From contig NZ_JADHDV010000025.1 of assembly GCF_016820515.1 (NCBI RefSeq), positions 1-55,846 on the forward strand: a stretch of DNA of 55,846 nucleotides, in the 5' to 3' direction. The notes beneath the pieces were generated by a model, which had not been told where the DNA came from, searched no databases, and saw nothing but the letters and a program-made list of their open reading frames with translations. This document shows positions 29,401 to 38,534 of this stretch, one piece after another (position 1 is the stretch's first letter; every line of letters begins with the position of its first letter). The position numbers and the translations under genes are program-made. This DNA is from Pseudoxanthomonas beigongshangi (GTDB lineage Bacteria; Pseudomonadota; Gammaproteobacteria; Xanthomonadales; Xanthomonadaceae).

Positions 29401-30044
29401 CACAGGCCTCCCGGCGGCTGCGCGCCGCCCCCTGCGCCGCCCTCGCTGTGCACCAGGGTGACGATCAGTTCCGGCCAGCGCGCGCCGGCCTCGGTTTCCA
29501 CCTCCACCGCCACCTGCAAGGGCAGGATTTCCGCGGTGCGCCAGGCTTCCTGCCACGGGCCGGGCTGCCCCTTCTCGTCCAGGCCGCGATAGCGGAAACG
29601 CGCGGTGCGCAGGCCGTCGGCCATCAGCTCGGGGGCGATGGGGTCCGGCGTCTCCACCGTCTGGCCGGCCTGCACGACCGCGAACCGTGCCATCAGGCGT
29701 CCCCGTTCGTCGAAGGTCAGGTCGTACAGGTGCGGTCCGCCCCGACCGAGATAGTTGGGCAGATCCGCGACGAAGCGGATGCGCCTCGGCTCGCCAAGGA
29801 AACGCGACTGCCGGAACGTGGCCGGATCGGTGGCGAACACCACCGGCAACGCGGTGCCGATGCGCTGGCGCAGGAAACCTTCCACCGCACGCGCGCGTTC
29901 GTTCTGCTGCGCGCGAATCTCGCCGCGCTCGACCATCGTGGTCGATGCGCGCACCGTGGCGAAGGCCAGCGCGAGTCCCGCCGCCAGCAGCACCAGCGCC
30001 AGCAGCATCTCCAGCAGGGTGAATCCATGCGCGCGGCGGCTCAC
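29400..30044 (-). CDS. xpsJ: type II secretion system minor pseudopilin XpsJ (GspJ)
   Basis: A 214-residue pseudopilin. Its prepilin motif HGFTLLEMLLALVLLAAGLA follows a short basic leader, with peptidase cleavage after Gly. The body contains RARAVEGFLRQRIGTALP and LYDLTFDERGRLMARFAV. The start is GTG at 30044, overlapping the xpsI stop by 4 bp (GTGA). An ATG 18 codons upstream would lie inside xpsI and extend the leader too far. Confidence 0.93.
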   Translation of the reverse strand: MSRRAHGFTLLEMLLALVLLAAGLALAFATVRASTTMVERGEIRAQQNERARAVEGFLRQRIGTALPVVFATDPATFRQSRFLGEPRRIRFVADLPNYLGRGGPHLYDLTFDERGRLMARFAVVQAGQTVETPDPIAPELMADGLRTARFRYRGLDEKGQPGPWQEAWRTAEILPLQVAVEVETEAGARWPELIVTLVHSEGGAGGGAQPPGGL

Positions 30045-30463
30045 GGCACGCTCCGGCTGCGATTGGGATCCGGCGGCACCAGCCGCAGCGTGTCCCATAC
30101 GATCCGTTGCCGTGGCTCGTCGCCCCAGCGGGTGATCAGGCGCAGGCGCAGCAGTTCCGGCGCCGAAGGATCCCGAATCGGCGTCAGTGCCTTGATCGGA
30201 TCGTCATACGGCGCGATCTCCAGTTCCCAGCGGTAGCGGCCGTTCTCGAACTCGCCCTCGCGGCGGCCCGGCTGCAGGAACTCGCCCACGCCGATCTGCG
30301 CCAGCAGCGACTGGGTGTGCAGCGAGGCGCGGGTCGCGTCGTCGGCCGCGCGGATCTGGCGGGTGGCGCCGGACAGGGAACCCAGCAGCAGCGTCAGCGC
30401 GAGCGCCATCAGCGCGAACGCCACGATCACCTCCAGCAGGGTGAAACCGTGCGGACGCCTCAT
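30041..30463 (-). CDS. xpsI: type II secretion system minor pseudopilin XpsI (GspI)
   Basis: A 140-residue minor pseudopilin with leader MRRPHG and the motif FTLLEVIVAFALMALALTLL. Start ATG at 30463 overlaps the xpsH stop in an ATGA junction. Length and the short soluble domain (about 30-140, with RWELEIAPYDDP) fit GspI. Confidence 0.92.
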   Translation of the reverse strand: MRRPHGFTLLEVIVAFALMALALTLLLGSLSGATRQIRAADDATRASLHTQSLLAQIGVGEFLQPGRREGEFENGRYRWELEIAPYDDPIKALTPIRDPSAPELLRLRLITRWGDEPRQRIVWDTLRLVPPDPNRSRSVP

Positions 30464-30942
30464 GTGCCGCCGCCCCCGCGGACCACCTGCACTTCGCCGG
30501 TCAGCCAGGCCACGTCGATGCGCCAAACGGCCTGGCCGCTGCTCAGCCGGATCTGGCCACCGCTGGAACCGCCGTCATGGAAGAACATGATCGCGCCCAC
30601 GCCCGGCTTGGGCTGGACCTGGCGCGCGCCGACAAAGGCGATGCCCAGCGACGCCGGCACCGTGCCGCGATGCCGGTTGGGGGCCTGCCAGCGGCGATTT
30701 TCCGGATCGATGACGAAACGCTGCGGTTTGCCGGTCGCCATCGCCTGCGCCCGCGTGTAGCGCAACTGCGCGGCGATTTCGCGCGCCTCCGAACGCAGGC
30801 GCATGCCATCCAGTCCACCGGTCAGCACCATCGCCGCCAGCGTGCCGGCGATGGCGATCAGCATCACCACCAGCAGCATTTCCAACAGCGAAACGCCGCG
30901 GGCATCGCGCGGCGCTCGGAAGGAAGTGCGAAGGCCGCGCAT
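30460..30942 (-). CDS. xpsH: type II secretion system minor pseudopilin XpsH (GspH)
   Basis: A 160-residue pseudopilin. The motif GVSLLEMLLVVMLIAIAGTL follows a 15-residue basic leader. The body includes REIAAQLRYTRAQAMATGKP, typical of GspH/FimT (the FimT-type stretch after the N-terminal helix). It follows xpsG with a 15-bp gap and overlaps xpsI. Confidence 0.93.
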   Translation of the reverse strand: MRGLRTSFRAPRDARGVSLLEMLLVVMLIAIAGTLAAMVLTGGLDGMRLRSEAREIAAQLRYTRAQAMATGKPQRFVIDPENRRWQAPNRHRGTVPASLGIAFVGARQVQPKPGVGAIMFFHDGGSSGGQIRLSSGQAVWRIDVAWLTGEVQVVRGGGGT

Positions 30943-30957
30943 CGCGCCGTATCCGGC

Positions 30958-31401
30958 TTACTGGAACCGGATGTCGGCGTCGTAGCTCTCGCCGCCGGGT
31001 TTGCCGTCCTTGCCGTAACTCATCAGATCGAACGGCTGGGATTCGCCCGGCGTCCGATATTCGATCACATGGCCCCACGGGTCCTTCAGTTCCGCCGGCT
31101 TGGCGTAGGGTCCCAGCCAGCCCGCCGCATTGGTCGGCGCCGTTACCAGATCGTCCAGCCGCGACGGCAGGCTGCCGGTGTCGAGCTGGTAGTTCTCGAC
31201 CTTGCCGGCCAGGGTCTGGATCTGGGTCTTGGCGAGATTGGCCTTGCCGCGATCGGCGCCGCCCAGCAGGCGGCTGCCGACCAGCGCCATGATCCCGCCG
31301 ATCAGGATCAGCACGATGATGATTTCCAGCAGGCTGAAGCCGGACTGCGAGGCCGGCGAACGGAAGCGGGGGCCGGAACGGGTTCGGAAGGGCTGGCGCA
31401 T
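30958..31401 (-). CDS. xpsG: type II secretion system major pseudopilin XpsG (GspG)
   Basis: The major subunit of the pseudopilus that pushes substrates through the secretin. The 147-residue protein has leader MRQPFRTRSGPRFRSPASQSG followed by FSLLEIIIVLILIGGIMALV. KANLAKTQIQTLAGKVENYQ and the C-terminal DPWGHVIEYRTPGESQPFDL are GspG signatures, with a Ca-site-like Asp region. The 20-residue leader is longer than usual. The start at ATG 31401 has AGGA 9 bp upstream. It follows xpsF by 86 bp. Confidence 0.96.
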   Translation of the reverse strand: MRQPFRTRSGPRFRSPASQSGFSLLEIIIVLILIGGIMALVGSRLLGGADRGKANLAKTQIQTLAGKVENYQLDTGSLPSRLDDLVTAPTNAAGWLGPYAKPAELKDPWGHVIEYRTPGESQPFDLMSYGKDGKPGGESYDADIRFQ

Positions 31402-31487
31402 CGGTGTATTCCTGTCGTATGCGTTGATGAAGTGAGGGGAAAAAGTCTGGTGGATGGTGCCTGAACCGGTTGTTCGGCCAACCGGGC

Positions 31488-32705
31488 TCAGCCGATGGCG
31501 TTGGTCAGACCATACAACGGCAACAGCACCGCCAATATGACCAGGCCCACGACCAGCGCCAGCACCAGGGTGATGACTGGGACCAGCAGCGCCAGCAGTC
31601 GTTCCATGGCCTGCCCGGTTTCCTGCTCGAAGGTATCGGCGGTCTTGAGCAGCATGCTGTCCAGCGCGCCGGATTCCTCGCCCACCTGGATCATCTGCAG
31701 CGCCAGGCGCGGGAACCGCTTGCCCTTGCCCAGCGAGGCGGCGAGCCCGTGGCCGTTCTTGACCTGGTCGGCGGCGGCGTCCACGTCCGCCCACAGCGCC
31801 CGGTTGAACAGCACGTTGCGGGAGATGCCCAGCGCGGCCAGCAGCGGCACGCCGTTGCGCAGCAGGGTGCCGAGGGTGCGCGCCAGGCGGGCGGTCTCCA
31901 GCCGTGCCACCAGCGGGCCGACCAGTCTCCGTTCAAGGATCCAGCGATCGAAACGATCACGGAACGCCGGATCCCGGCGCTTGCGGTCGAACCAGAGCAG
32001 CAGCACGGCGGGCACGGCAATCAGCACGAACCAGGCCTGCTGCACGAACGCACCCGTCGCCATCACCCCGCGGGTGAACCAGGACAGCTCGACGTCCAGG
32101 CTCTCGTACATCTGCGAGAACTGCGGCACCACGTAGCCCAGCAGGAACAGCAGCGCGAACCCGACCACCACCACCAGGATGGCCGGATAGATCAACGCGT
32201 TGATCACGCGACCGCGCAGGTTGCGGCTGCGTTCCAGGTAGTCAGCCAGCCGGGCCAGGGTGTCCTGCAGGCTGCCACCGGCTTCGCCGGCGCGAACCAT
32301 GTTGATGTAGAGCCGGCTGAACACGCCATGCTGGCGTTCCAGCGCCACCGACAACGGCGCACCGCCGCGGACCGCGTCGCGCACGTCGGCGATGATGTCG
32401 CGCGCGCGCCCTTCTTCCGGCATGTCCAGCAGGATCGACAATGCCCGATCCAGCGGCTGCCCGGCGCCCAGCAGGGTCGCCAGCTGTTGAGTGAACTGGA
32501 CCAGGCGATCCCCGGCCAGTGGCTGCTGGCGCAGCAGTCCGCGCAGCGAGGTGCCCCCGCGGACGTCGGCCGCCAGGCGCGCCTCGACCGGCAGATGCCC
32601 CTGCTCCTGCAGGCGCGTCGCCACTTCGGCGTCGCTGCTGGCCTCCATCTGGCCTTCCAGCAATTCGCCGCGCGGGTTCAGGGCCTTGTAGCGGTACAGG
32701 GGCAT
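31488..32705 (-). CDS. xpsF: type II secretion system inner-membrane protein XpsF (GspF)
   Basis: The polytopic inner-membrane platform protein. The 405-residue protein has the duplicated T2SF domain. The first copy (about 70-190) shows QLATLLGAGQPLDRALSILL and FSRLYINMVRAGEAGGSLQD. The second copy (about 270-395) shows LGTLLRNGVPLLAALGISR and LALQMIQVGEESGALDSML. Membrane helices lie near 168-190, 220-235 and 370-400. GH43 separates it from xpsE. The 57-bp gap before it contains a TATGCT (minus strand) that could be a -10 but is weak. Confidence 0.96.
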   Translation of the reverse strand: MPLYRYKALNPRGELLEGQMEASSDAEVATRLQEQGHLPVEARLAADVRGGTSLRGLLRQQPLAGDRLVQFTQQLATLLGAGQPLDRALSILLDMPEEGRARDIIADVRDAVRGGAPLSVALERQHGVFSRLYINMVRAGEAGGSLQDTLARLADYLERSRNLRGRVINALIYPAILVVVVGFALLFLLGYVVPQFSQMYESLDVELSWFTRGVMATGAFVQQAWFVLIAVPAVLLLWFDRKRRDPAFRDRFDRWILERRLVGPLVARLETARLARTLGTLLRNGVPLLAALGISRNVLFNRALWADVDAAADQVKNGHGLAASLGKGKRFPRLALQMIQVGEESGALDSMLLKTADTFEQETGQAMERLLALLVPVITLVLALVVGLVILAVLLPLYGLTNAIG

Positions 32706-32762
32706 CGGCAGGGGCTTCCTTGGCGTCCGAGCCCCTAAGCATACGCGCGCAGGATTTCCGCG

Positions 32763-34607
32763 CTACGGGATCGGAACCGTTTCGCTCAGGGAAGAGACCC
32801 CGTTCTCATCGAATGCCTCGACCGCGACGTGATAGGAAACGCCCGCGTTCAGTGCCCGGACCTCCAGCCGTGTCGGCTGATCCGCGAACACCTGGTAGGT
32901 GGAATGCAGGCGATCCGGCGCGATTCCCCAGCGCACGTTGTAGCCCACCGCGCCGGTCACCGGATGCCATTGCACGGTCACCTGGCGCGGATCGGCGTCG
33001 CGCCTGGCCTGCACGCGTTGCGGGGTCGCGGGGGATTTTCCGTCTGCATTGCCGAACACCCGCAAATCGCTGATCGCCAGGTGCGCGGCGCCGACGTGGC
33101 CATGCACGTAGCGCACGTGCCGCGCGCGCACCGGCGCGGCCAGGGGCAGGTAGGCGTTGGGCCGATCCCGGCGCGGTCCGTCGGTGGCGGCCAGCGGCTG
33201 CCAGTGGCGGCCGTCGAGCGAGTACTCCAGGCGGAACTCGGTATAGATGTCATCCGAATCGCCATAGAGTCCGGACTGGTAGTCGGCGAAGTTGACCTGC
33301 ACCGCGCGCACGCTGCGCTCGCCGCCCAGATCCACGCTCAGCGTCTGTCCGGCCGCATTGTCCGCGGCAACCCAGAACGTGCGCGGATTCTCGTCGGTGG
33401 CGTTGGCCGCGGCGAAATCCTTGTGCACCGACGACGCGCTGGCGCGCTTGCGGTAGGACAACAGCATCCAGCCGGTGAACAGGCTTTCCGGATCGGCGTT
33501 GGCGGCATCCGGCACATAGTGGGGGAAGTCGCCGAAGCGCGTGGACACGGACATCTGCCCGTCCGCGCCGAACGCCGCCGGGAACATCGCGATCCGCCGC
33601 TCGAAGGTCCAGTTGTAGCCAATCCAGGGCGTCCCGGTGTTCCACCAGTTGCCATGCGCATCCTGGAAGGTGGAGCCGTGTCCGGCGCCATGCACGAACC
33701 CGCCGGGCTTGTAGCCCACCGGGTTGTAGGACGCGTACTCGAACGGCCCCAGCGGACCGTCGCCGACGTAGACGCCGGTCGCGTAGGCGTTGTATTCGGT
33801 GCCGGGCGCGCCGTATTGCAGGTAGTAGCGGCCGCCGACCTTGTTCATCCACGCGCCCTCGATGTAGGTGGGGCTGTTCTCCTCGCGATGGTCCTGGCCG
33901 AAACGCTCCCAGCCATGCCGCTTCGGATCCAGCAGGATCAGCGCGCGTGGCTTGCCGATGTAGCGCATGCCGCGATCCATGTCGAGCTCGATGCCGTAGA
34001 GCGGAAACGTATCGGAAGATCCCCAGTACAGGTACCAGCGGCCATCGTCGTCCTTGAAGAACGACGGATCCCACGGTCCAGGCGGAACCTCGGTGGGTTG
34101 CGGGTCACCGACGCGCCAGGGTTGCATGAACTGATCCATGCCGGGACGCACCGCGTTGGGAAGCTCCGGCGTCCGGCGGGTGAAGAAATCGAAAACGCCA
34201 TGTTCCGGGTCACGGCTGACCAGCACCGCGCCGGGACCGAACATCGAGCGCATCAGTAGCAGGCGGTCGCCATCGGAAATCGCCGCCGGCGCGACCATGC
34301 TGTCGAAGGGCCAACGACTGGGTTCGATGAAACGCCAATCCACCAGATCGGTCGAGCGCCAGTAGCCGTCGGCCAGGGTCTGGAACAGGTAGTAGGCATC
34401 GCCATGCCGGACCACCACCGGATCGGCGCCGGTGCGATAGGAGATCTCCTGGTTCAACTGTTCGAAGTTGTAGCGGTAATCGATGTCGATCGGATTGGCA
34501 TAGGTCTTCCTCCCCTCGGGCGCCGGGGACGACCCGGTCGCCTGGGCCGCCGCGGCCAGTGAAAACAGCAGGGCGCCGGCCAGCCGGCGGGAAACGGTGC
34601 GCGCCAC
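32763..34607 (-). CDS. secreted GH43-like glycoside hydrolase with discoidin-type and fibronectin III domains
   Basis: A 614-residue exported enzyme with a signal peptide (about 1-24). The catalytic five-bladed propeller (about 30-370) has TGADPVVVRHGDAYYLFQTL (first Asp), PWDPSFFKDDDGRWYLYWGS (second Asp), and GAWMNKVGGRYYLQYGAPGTE, whose preceding TYIEGAW supplies the Glu. This fits family GH43, which acts on arabinan, xylan or related glycans. A C-terminal F5/8-C-like domain (about 390-520; DENPRTFWVAADNAAGQTL, DLGGERSVRAVQVNFADYQ) and a fibronectin III domain (about 530-614) probably bind sugar and act as a linker. Substrate is not clear. It lies in the middle of the xps operon. Confidence 0.85.
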   Translation of the reverse strand: MARTVSRRLAGALLFSLAAAAQATGSSPAPEGRKTYANPIDIDYRYNFEQLNQEISYRTGADPVVVRHGDAYYLFQTLADGYWRSTDLVDWRFIEPSRWPFDSMVAPAAISDGDRLLLMRSMFGPGAVLVSRDPEHGVFDFFTRRTPELPNAVRPGMDQFMQPWRVGDPQPTEVPPGPWDPSFFKDDDGRWYLYWGSSDTFPLYGIELDMDRGMRYIGKPRALILLDPKRHGWERFGQDHREENSPTYIEGAWMNKVGGRYYLQYGAPGTEYNAYATGVYVGDGPLGPFEYASYNPVGYKPGGFVHGAGHGSTFQDAHGNWWNTGTPWIGYNWTFERRIAMFPAAFGADGQMSVSTRFGDFPHYVPDAANADPESLFTGWMLLSYRKRASASSVHKDFAAANATDENPRTFWVAADNAAGQTLSVDLGGERSVRAVQVNFADYQSGLYGDSDDIYTEFRLEYSLDGRHWQPLAATDGPRRDRPNAYLPLAAPVRARHVRYVHGHVGAAHLAISDLRVFGNADGKSPATPQRVQARRDADPRQVTVQWHPVTGAVGYNVRWGIAPDRLHSTYQVFADQPTRLEVRALNAGVSYHVAVEAFDENGVSSLSETVPIP

Positions 34608-34627
34608 GACTCCTCCAGGAACGGTCC

Positions 34628-34645
34628 ACTGAAAACGTTTTCAGT
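34628..34645. promoter_or_regulatory. 18-bp palindromic LacI-family operator upstream of the GH43 gene
   Basis: ACTGAAAACGTTTTCAGT is a perfect 18-bp palindrome with the central AACGTT typical of LacI/GalR-family operators, 21 bp before the GH43 start. It suggests sugar-dependent repression of this gene. No LacI-family regulator is encoded in the window. Confidence 0.75.
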
Positions 34646-34823
34646 CCCCGGAGTATTGCCTCCCGTCCGCCCGCGGGAAAGCCGCAGTGCAGCGAAACGT
34701 CGTTTGCTTGAAGCTCGGATGTCAGGCGCCCAGGATTCGTCCCGGAACGCGCGGCATGGCGTCCCTGCCCCATGCGGCCATTCCATCGCCGGGCGCCGCG
34801 GACACCCTGCCCGTCGTCGGCGA

Positions 34824-36542
34824 TCAGGCTTCCTCGGTGACCCGCAGGACTTCCTCGATCGTGGTCTGCCCGGCCAGCGCCTTGGCGATGCCGTCCTCGT
34901 ACATGGTCTGCATGCCGCCCGCCCGCGCGATCTCCTCGATCTCGCCCATGCCGGCGTGGCGCATCACCGCACGCCGCAGTTCGTCGTTCATCACCAGGAA
35001 TTCGATGATCGTGGTCCGGCCCAGGTAGCCGGTCGGCGCGACGGCCGACGGACGCGGGCGGTACAGGACGATGTCGCCTTCCGGCTGGAAGCGGCGCAGG
35101 CCGAACTTCTCGATCTCCTCGGGCGAGGCGCGGTACGGCTCGGCGTGGGTCGGCTCCAGCCGGCGCACCAGGCGCTGGGCGAGGATGCCGTTGATCGTGG
35201 AAGTGAGCAGATAATCCTCCACCCCCATGTCGAGCATGCGGGTGATGCCGCCGGCGGCGTTGTTGGTGTGCAGCGTGGACAGCACCAGGTGGCCGGTCAG
35301 CGCGGACTGGATGGCGATGCGCGCGGTTTCCAGATCGCGCATTTCGCCGATCATGATGATGTCCGGATCCTGGCGGACGATGCTGCGCAGCGCATGCGAG
35401 AAATCCAGCCCGATCTGCGGCTTGGCCTGGATCTGGTTGATGCCCTCGATCTGGTATTCGACCGGATCCTCGACGGTGATGATCTTGACGTCGCTGGTGT
35501 TGAGTTTGCTCAGCGCGGTGTACAGCGTGGTGGTCTTGCCCGAACCCGTCGGCCCGGTCACCAGCAGGATGCCATGCGGCTGCTCCAGCACCTTCTGGAA
35601 CTGCGGCAGGAACGCGTCGGTGAAGCCCAGGCGCTTGAAATCGAACACCACGGTCTCGCGATCCAGCAAACGCATGACCACGCTCTCGCCGTGCGCCGTG
35701 GGCACGGTGCTGACGCGCAGATCCAGCTCCTTGCCCTGCACGCGCAGCATGATGCGGCCGTCCTGCGGCAGCCGGCGTTCGGCGATGTTGAGCTTGGCCA
35801 TGATCTTGATGCGGCTGATCACGGCGGCGGTGAGGTTGGCGGGCGGACTCTCGGCCTCCTCCAGCACGCCGTCCACGCGATAGCGGACCTTCAGCCGGTT
35901 CTCGAACGGCTCGATGTGCACGTCCGAAGCGCGCAGTTCCACCGCACGCTGGATGATCAGGTTGACCAGGCGGATCACCGGCGCCTCGGACGCCAGGTCG
36001 CGCAGGTGTTCGACGTCGTCCAGGTCGCCGGCGGTCTCGCCGTCGGCGTTCTCCACGATGGCGCCCATCGCGCTGCGTCCCTGGCCGAAGTAACGCTCGA
36101 TCAGGTCATCGATCTCCGAACGCAACGCCACCCGCTGGCGTACCGCCTTGCCGGTCGCCAGTTGCACGGCTTCGACCGGGTAACCGTCCTGCGGATCGGC
36201 CACCAGCAGATCCACGCCGGCCTCGTCCTCGCCCACCGGGCAGACATGGAACTGCTTGAGGAAGCGCACCGACAACGGCGTCGCCTCGGGCGGCAGTTCG
36301 GGCAATTCCTTGACGCTGACCAGCGACAGGCCCAGTACGTCGGCGGCCGTCTCGGCATGATCGCGCTCGGACACCAGCCCCAGCCGCGACAGCAGCGACA
36401 ACAGGCTGCCGCCGGTTTCCTCCTGCACCCGCCGCGCCCGCGCCAGATCGGGCTCCTTGAGCTTTCCACGCGACAGCAGCGCGTCGACCATCCGCTCCTC
36501 GGCGCCGACTTCGGTGGTCTGGGATTCAATCAGGGCGTTCAC
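34824..36542 (-). CDS. xpsE: type II secretion system ATPase XpsE (GspE)
   Basis: The cytoplasmic hexameric ATPase that powers pseudopilus assembly. The 572-residue protein has an N-terminal XpsL-binding domain (1-150) and a RecA-like ATPase domain. Walker A is GPTGSGKTT (330-338). The Asp box has ITVEDPVEYQIEG (355-367), Walker B is DIIMIGEMRD (394-403), and the His box is TGHLVLSTLHTN (416-427). Between about 463 and 507, where many GspE proteins have a CxxC...CxxC zinc loop, no Cys is present. It is the first gene of the xps cluster, 217 bp from the GH43 gene, transcribed in the same direction. Confidence 0.97.
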   Translation of the reverse strand: MNALIESQTTEVGAEERMVDALLSRGKLKEPDLARARRVQEETGGSLLSLLSRLGLVSERDHAETAADVLGLSLVSVKELPELPPEATPLSVRFLKQFHVCPVGEDEAGVDLLVADPQDGYPVEAVQLATGKAVRQRVALRSEIDDLIERYFGQGRSAMGAIVENADGETAGDLDDVEHLRDLASEAPVIRLVNLIIQRAVELRASDVHIEPFENRLKVRYRVDGVLEEAESPPANLTAAVISRIKIMAKLNIAERRLPQDGRIMLRVQGKELDLRVSTVPTAHGESVVMRLLDRETVVFDFKRLGFTDAFLPQFQKVLEQPHGILLVTGPTGSGKTTTLYTALSKLNTSDVKIITVEDPVEYQIEGINQIQAKPQIGLDFSHALRSIVRQDPDIIMIGEMRDLETARIAIQSALTGHLVLSTLHTNNAAGGITRMLDMGVEDYLLTSTINGILAQRLVRRLEPTHAEPYRASPEEIEKFGLRRFQPEGDIVLYRPRPSAVAPTGYLGRTTIIEFLVMNDELRRAVMRHAGMGEIEEIARAGGMQTMYEDGIAKALAGQTTIEEVLRVTEEA

Positions 36543-36641
36543 GTCGCACTCCCGTTGCAGGCGTCCACTTTACCAATGTCTACCATCGACCGGAGTCGCC
36601 CGCGTGACCGGGAACCGACGACGGCAATCCTTCGGGGCGGG

Positions 36642-38478
36642 TTACTGGCGGACCTGCAGGTTGACTCCGCTGAAAGGGGTTTCACCCACCACGAGGACGT
36701 AGTAGGTCCCCGCGCGGGCTTCGGCGGGCGCGATACGGATGGTTTCGACCGTGCCGGGACGCCGCGAACCGTACTGGTGCGCGCTAGCGGTCGGCACCCG
36801 GTCGAAGCCCGCGTACACCGAAACATCGCCCTGCCCACCGTAACTCATGATGCTGATCAACCGCCCGGGCGCCGCCTCGAAGCGGTACAGCCACTGACTG
36901 CCGGCACCGCCATTCATGCCGGTCACCGGCACCCGGTTCCGCACCGGGCTGGCCTGCGGTCCGCAGTCCACGCACGCAGGCTTCAGCGCCTCATCCAGCG
37001 CGGCACGCGCATCCAGCAGACCGATCCCGATGGGCGTTGTCGCCGGTATCCGCGCGGGAAACGGGCGCGCGGTCCTGAGCAGCAGGCTCTCCATTTCCGA
37101 GGGTGTCAACGGAACCCGACCCGCCTGCGCGCGCGCGCCCTGGACCAGGGCCGCCACTGCGGAGACGTGCGGCGTGGCCATGGAGGTTCCGATCTTGCCG
37201 AAATAACCGAACTCGCCCGAGGCCGGGTCCGTCTTGCTCGAGGAACCGGCCTGGAGCACATAACCGTCCCAGCCGGAATTGCCAGTGTCCTCCCCCCCCG
37301 CCACCACCCGGCGCCGCGATATCGACCGCCGCGCCGAAGTTTGAGTAATAGGCCTTGCCGCCGGTGATGCGCGAGGCGCCGACGGTGATCACGCCACGAC
37401 AGCTGGCCGGGCTGACATCCGCCGCATCCACGTTGCTGTTGCCCGCCGCCACCACCACCACGCTGCCGTTGGCGGTCGCGATGTCGATGGCGTCCTGGGT
37501 AATGCGCGGACACGAGCGATTGCCGCCCAGGCTCAGGTTGATGACCTCGGCGGGATGGGGATTGGCGGGCACACCCGGAACCCGCCCACCAGAGGCCCAG
37601 ACAATCGCATCCGCGATGTCCGAGGTCAGGCCGCCGCAACGACCCAGCACCCGGACCGGAAGCACCTTGGCCCGGTACGCGACGCCCGCCCCCCCCAGCC
37701 CGTTGTGGGTGACTTCGGCGATGGTGCCGGCCACGTGGCTGCCATGCCAGGTGCTGTTGCGCACCGGCGAGCCGCCGTAGCACTCGCCCGCCACCGGACT
37801 CCAGTCCCCCAGATCCAGCGCTCCCGCCACCCGGGCGTCGGTGGGTCTGCGCGATATCCAGGCATTGCTGATGAAGTCGTAGCCGGGCAACAGGTTCGCG
37901 GACAAATCCGGATGATCGGTCAGCACCCCGGTATCGAGCACCGCGACCACCACGCCCTCACCCTGCGCGATGTCCCAGGCCCTCGGCGCGCCGATGCCTC
38001 CCACCGGATGATGGAAATGCCACTGGAGGTCGAACAGCAGGTCATTCGGCGCGTACAGCGGGTACATGCGTTCGTCCGCCTCCGCGAGCAGCACGCCGGG
38101 ATCGGATCTGAGTTCAGCCAGCAACCGCGCCATTTCCGCCTGGGAAAGCGCACGCGAGAGCGAGAACGCGTCGCCGCCGCTGGCCAATGGATGCAGCATC
38201 CTGACGCCAAGCATGCCGCCATTCCCGCGCTGCCGTGGCGGCGTATCCAACAAGCGCGCGCGCGCCACGGCCGCGCGCACGACCGCAGCCTTGTCGTGGC
38301 TGCGCGTGCCGGCGATACGCTGGCGCACGATGATGCGGTCTCCCTCGATGCGCCTTGGCGGCGTCGACTCGACTTCCGCCGTCCGCGCCAGCGGAATCGC
38401 CGCCAGGCTCGACTCCACCGCGATCGCCCAGACCAGCAGCGCCATGGCGGTCATCATCCCCTTTCCGTTGCATTTCAT
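36642..38478 (-). pseudogene. secreted subtilisin-like serine protease with frameshift at a G8 tract
   Basis: An S8-family protease read in two frames. In the sequenced frame translation from ATG 38478 (AAGGA upstream) runs 495 residues to 36991: signal peptide (1-27), I9-like propeptide (about 30-140), then VVAVLDTGV (Asp182) and WHGSHVAGT (His245), then GGGGGGGHWQ. The catalytic Ser (GTSMATPHVSA), a short linker and a PPC domain with a C-terminal end at 36642 lie in the next frame. Removing one G from the run of eight G (C in 37292-37299) joins them into a normal 611-residue enzyme with Ser near 432. It is 56 bp after the autotransporter gene, so probably co-transcribed. It could be truly phase-variable, inactivated, or a sequencing error. 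Confidence 0.85.
37292..37299 (-). repeat. homopolymer of eight G (coding strand) at the protease frame break
   Basis: On the plus strand this is TCCCCCCCCG. Seven G would restore the protease frame. Such tracts slip at high rate during replication. Confidence 0.9.
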
Positions 38479-38534
38479 GTTCGTGGTTCCTTCTTTGATT
38501 AATCGCCCGACGCGGTGTCGTGCATCCATCACCG

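Noticed and set aside
37106..37783. Separate minus-strand frame within the protease gene
   Set aside because: It is a shadow in the third frame of the protease gene; the catalytic motifs lie in the other two.
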